DNA of 64,000 nucleotides from Burkholderiales bacterium (GTDB taxonomy: Bacteria > Pseudomonadota > Gammaproteobacteria > Burkholderiales > Burkholderiaceae_B): the NCBI GenBank assembly GCA_021299735.1, contig JAJTEM010000001.1:248001-312000 (forward strand), in the 5' to 3' direction. Within the stretch, counting starts at the first letter, position 1; each line of letters opens with the position of its first letter. This document shows, one piece after another, positions 61,303-64,000 of this stretch. Below the pieces are notes generated by a model, which was given only the letters and a program-made list of their open reading frames with translations, was not told the DNA's origin and made no database searches. The position numbers and the translations under genes were made by a program.

Positions 61303-63396
61303 ATGTTTTCAAAAATCCTGATTGCCAACCGGGGCGAAATCGCCCGTCGAATCAACCGCACTGCGCAGGCCATGGGTATTCACACCGTGGCTGTGTATTC
61401 CAGTGTAGACGCGCATGCCTTGCATGTGCAGGAATGCAATGAGGCGGTTTGCCTGGGCGAGCCTGAGGCCGCACACAGTTACTTGAACATCGACAAAGTA
61501 ATTGCTGCTGCCAAGCAAACCGGCGCACAAGCGATACACCCGGGTTACGGTTTTTTGTCCGAAAATGCCGCATTCGCGCAGGGTTGTGCAAATGCAAACA
61601 TCACCTTCATCGGGCCGGGCGTAGACGCCATTCGGATCATGGGCAGCAAAAGCGAGGCCAAGGCTTGCGTGCAGCCTGCAGGTGTGCCGCTGATTCCAGG
61701 TTACTTTGGCGCAGACCAATCGCTGAATACTTTGCAGTTGGAGGCAGAACGAATTGGCTTTCCGCTGATGATCAAGGCTGTGGCCGGCGGTGGTGGCAAG
61801 GGCATACGAATTGTGAACAGTGCAAGTGATTTGCAGGCTGCACTTGAAAGTTGCCAGCGCGAGGCCAAAAATGCATTTGGTGACGCCACCGTGATGCTGG
61901 AAAAACAGATCATCAAACCACGCCATGTGGAAGTGCAGGTGTTTGCTGACACTCATGGCAATGTGGTGCATTTGTTTGAACGCGACTGTTCTGCACAACG
62001 CCGACACCAGAAAGTAATTGAGGAAGCACCTGCATTCGGGCTCACCGAACAACAACGTGAGGCCTTCGGCCGTACAGCAGTGCAAGTGGCCAAGGCGGTA
62101 AATTATGTGGGCGCGGGCACTGTTGAGTTTTTGCTCGATGCACGCGGCGAATTCTATTTCATGGAAATGAACACCCGCCTGCAAGTGGAGCACCCGGTGA
62201 CCGAAATGATCACCGGGTTTGACTTGGTGCAATGGCAAATTGAAATTGCTGCTGGTTTGCCGCTGCCCGCCACACAGGAAACCATACACATCGATGGCCA
62301 TGCCTTTGAAGCACGCCTATATGCCGAGAACCCGGAGCAGGGCTTTTTGCCAGCAATTGGTACAGTTGAATTGTGGGAAGCACCCGATGCGATCGAGTTT
62401 CGTACAGGTACGCACGCAGGCCGCACTGCGGGAATTCGCCTGGATTCTTCCATGCGCTCAGGCTTGGCTGTGTCGCCATATTACGACCCCATGGTGGGCA
62501 AGCTGATTACCTGGGCACCCACGCGTGAAGCCGCTTTGAACAAGCTTGCCAACGCCTTGGCGCAATTGCGTTGTGTGGGTGTGAAAAACAATTTGGCCTG
62601 GTTGCGCAGCCTTTGCTTGAACCCTGAATTTGCGGCTGGTGGGTACGATACTGGATTGATCGACAGAATGACCGACCGAAATACCGTGCAAGCCAATTCG
62701 GCACCCATTGCAGGCGCCATTGAGGCCAACACCTTACAGGCCTTAGTAGGCCTTGCGCGTTGGGCCTTGCATCAGTATGCGGTGAACAAAAACGCCACAA
62801 ACAGCAGCGATCCGCTAGCAATGCCAGATGGCTTTTATTCAAGCTCGCCTCCTTTGCGCGCAGACCGCTGGCTTGGTCGCGAGTTGGGTCGCGATGTGCC
62901 TTTGACCACTCACACTCATGTGCTTTTGCGTGGTGAGCACGCCCATGTGCAAAGTGCCACTTGGGCTATGCAGTTTGCTTTGGGTCAGCAGGAAAAACTG
63001 GGTGCTTTGCCGCGCTTGAAAGGGCGCATTGAAAGTGGTCCCCACACGGGTCAATTATTTGACTTGATTTGGTACGGCGACAACCTCTGCGTGCATGTGG
63101 GTAATGAGCAGATCAACCTGCAATGGCAGAACCCGGCACACATTCGTGCTGACCAAGGGCACGATGCACACGGTGTTGCTGCGCCCATGCCCGGCAAAGT
63201 ATTTGCTGTGTTTGTGAAGGTGGGCGACACTGTCAAAAAGGGGCAGCCCTTGATTGGCTTGGAGGCCATGAAAATGGAACACACCTTGAACTCACCGTGT
63301 GATGGTGTGGTGCAAGCGATACCGCATCCGGTGGGTGAGCAGGTGACCGAGGGCACTGAGCTTATTCATTTTTTAGAAGACGACGTTTCAAAATGA
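61303..63396 (+). CDS. liuD: Methylcrotonyl-CoA carboxylase alpha subunit (biotin carboxylase and carrier)
   Basis: The 697-residue subunit has a biotin carboxylase domain (1-450): ILIANRGEIARRINRTAQAMG, ATP-grasp KAVAGGGGKGIRIV, FERDCSAQRRHQKVIEEAP and FLEMNTRLQVEHPVTE-type block (here FYFMEMNTRLQVEHPVTE). The C-terminal biotinyl domain has GLEAMKMEHTLNSP with the biotinylated Lys of MKM. A middle region links them. It completes the carboxylase with LiuB and overlaps liuE by four bases (ATGA). Confidence 0.94.
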   Translation: MFSKILIANRGEIARRINRTAQAMGIHTVAVYSSVDAHALHVQECNEAVCLGEPEAAHSYLNIDKVIAAAKQTGAQAIHPGYGFLSENAAFAQGCANANITFIGPGVDAIRIMGSKSEAKACVQPAGVPLIPGYFGADQSLNTLQLEAERIGFPLMIKAVAGGGGKGIRIVNSASDLQAALESCQREAKNAFGDATVMLEKQIIKPRHVEVQVFADTHGNVVHLFERDCSAQRRHQKVIEEAPAFGLTEQQREAFGRTAVQVAKAVNYVGAGTVEFLLDARGEFYFMEMNTRLQVEHPVTEMITGFDLVQWQIEIAAGLPLPATQETIHIDGHAFEARLYAENPEQGFLPAIGTVELWEAPDAIEFRTGTHAGRTAGIRLDSSMRSGLAVSPYYDPMVGKLITWAPTREAALNKLANALAQLRCVGVKNNLAWLRSLCLNPEFAAGGYDTGLIDRMTDRNTVQANSAPIAGAIEANTLQALVGLARWALHQYAVNKNATNSSDPLAMPDGFYSSSPPLRADRWLGRELGRDVPLTTHTHVLLRGEHAHVQSATWAMQFALGQQEKLGALPRLKGRIESGPHTGQLFDLIWYGDNLCVHVGNEQINLQWQNPAHIRADQGHDAHGVAAPMPGKVFAVFVKVGDTVKKGQPLIGLEAMKMEHTLNSPCDGVVQAIPHPVGEQVTEGTELIHFLEDDVSK

Positions 63397-64000
63397 GCAT
63401 CATCAAACTTCCAGGCCAGGTGACCCTTGTAGAAGTAGGCCCACGCGATGGCCTTCAGAACGAGAAAACACCCATTTCCACTGCCATCAAAATTGACTTG
63501 TGCAAAAAGTTAATTGAGGCAGGTGTTCACAGGCTGGAAGCTGCTGCATTCGTGTCTCCGAAGTGGGTGCCACAAATGGCTGACGGCGCCGATGTGTTGG
63601 CTGGCCTGCAAGCATCGCCAGAATTGAAAAGCCACGCTGTTTCTTATTCGGCCTTGGTGCCCAACCTAAGGGGTATGGAAGCTGCGATCGAGGCGGGTGT
63701 GCATGAAGCGGTGGTGTTTACTGCGGCTTCCGAGGCGTTTACTCAAAAAAACATCAATTGCACCATTGCCGAAAGCATTGAGCGCTTTAAACCCGTGGCT
63801 GAACTGGCCCGGGCGCACAACATTCACTTGCGTGGCTCCATTTCATGCGCGTTGGGTTGCCCCTATCAAGGCGAGGTGCCCGTGCAAAGTGCTGCTGAAG
63901 TGGCTTTGCGTTTGCAACAAATTGGCGTGCAGGAATTTGATGTGGCCGACACCATTGGTGTGGGTACTGCACTGCGCGTAAGCCAGGTGTTCGAGGCGGT
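63393..64000 (+). CDS. liuE: Hydroxymethylglutaryl-CoA lyase (cut by right edge)
   Basis: The first 202 residues are present and open to the window end. They match HMG-CoA lyase: VEVGPRDGLQNEKTPI, with the conserved Arg and Asp of the metal site, AAAFVSPKWVPQMADG, GVHEAVVFTAASEAF and SCALGCPYQGEVPV, then FDVADTIGVGTAL. This TIM-barrel enzyme splits HMG-CoA to acetoacetate and acetyl-CoA, the last step of leucine breakdown. The start overlaps the liuD stop. Confidence 0.93.
   Translation, partial: MSIIKLPGQVTLVEVGPRDGLQNEKTPISTAIKIDLCKKLIEAGVHRLEAAAFVSPKWVPQMADGADVLAGLQASPELKSHAVSYSALVPNLRGMEAAIEAGVHEAVVFTAASEAFTQKNINCTIAESIERFKPVAELARAHNIHLRGSISCALGCPYQGEVPVQSAAEVALRLQQIGVQEFDVADTIGVGTALRVSQVFEA

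Noticed and set aside
61309-62301. 330-codon open frame antisense to liuD
   Set aside because: Overlaps fully a clear biotin carboxylase domain; no start context or recognisable protein.

Overview
The window looks like a 64 kb chromosomal stretch from a betaproteobacterium of the order Burkholderiales. The evidence is a RegB/RegA-type redox pair, a DksA lacking most zinc-finger cysteines in the form typical of the order, a leucine/isovalerate (liu) cluster, a DUF1800/DUF1501 pair, and the gene order rsmI-yraN-diaA-dolP. The moderate G+C impression and protein styles would suit Limnobacter, but that is an inference by eye, not a database result. Coding density is high. I see no rRNA, tRNA, CRISPR array, integrase or transposase.

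Left part (1-19.1 kb): a LysR regulator divergent from a cut-off membrane gene, a TonB-dependent receptor, the regBA-like two-component pair, a Na+/H+ antiporter-family protein, an NnrU-family protein and a GntR regulator. An accessory stretch follows. It holds a pesticin/T4-lysozyme-like muramidase overlapping a secreted or lipoprotein partner, an EgtB/SenA-like sulfoxide synthase, a Nudix protein with a lipoprotein signal, and a 908-residue protein with tandem eukaryotic-type tyrosine phosphatase domains (the second apparently dead). It ends with a pseudogene of an extradiol dioxygenase, a VTT-membrane/FAD oxidoreductase fusion and glutathione reductase.

Middle part (19.2-31.6 kb): one rightward block encodes the cytoplasmic half of a type VI secretion system: tssA, tssB, tssC, two different hcp genes, tssE, tssF, tssG and clpV. 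An exported caspase-like protein overlaps the end of clpV, and a lipoprotein of unknown function follows. tssJ, tssK, tssL, tssM, vgrG and PAAR genes are not in the window, so the rest of the machine must be elsewhere or is absent.

Right part (31.6-64 kb): mostly housekeeping and metabolic genes. These are a tartrate/malate-type dehydrogenase, Hsp15, a thioredoxin-like lipoprotein, the dolP-diaA-yraN/rsmI group, dksA with a COG0523 GTPase, an MBL hydrolase, the DUF1800/DUF1501 pair, aceK, a FadL-type porin, a nitroreductase and a Baeyer-Villiger-type monooxygenase. Leucine catabolism is split: liuA lies at 44.3 kb, and liuB, liuC, liuD and liuE lie at 57.7-64 kb, interrupted by a reversed beta-barrel gene. 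Three oddities stand out. One is a leucine/proline/glycine repeat protein next to an 800-base gap full of inverted repeats. The second is a ~1000-residue protein in which I recognise a hidden fold-type-I PLP-enzyme motif series. The third is a small exported protein with an internal duplication.
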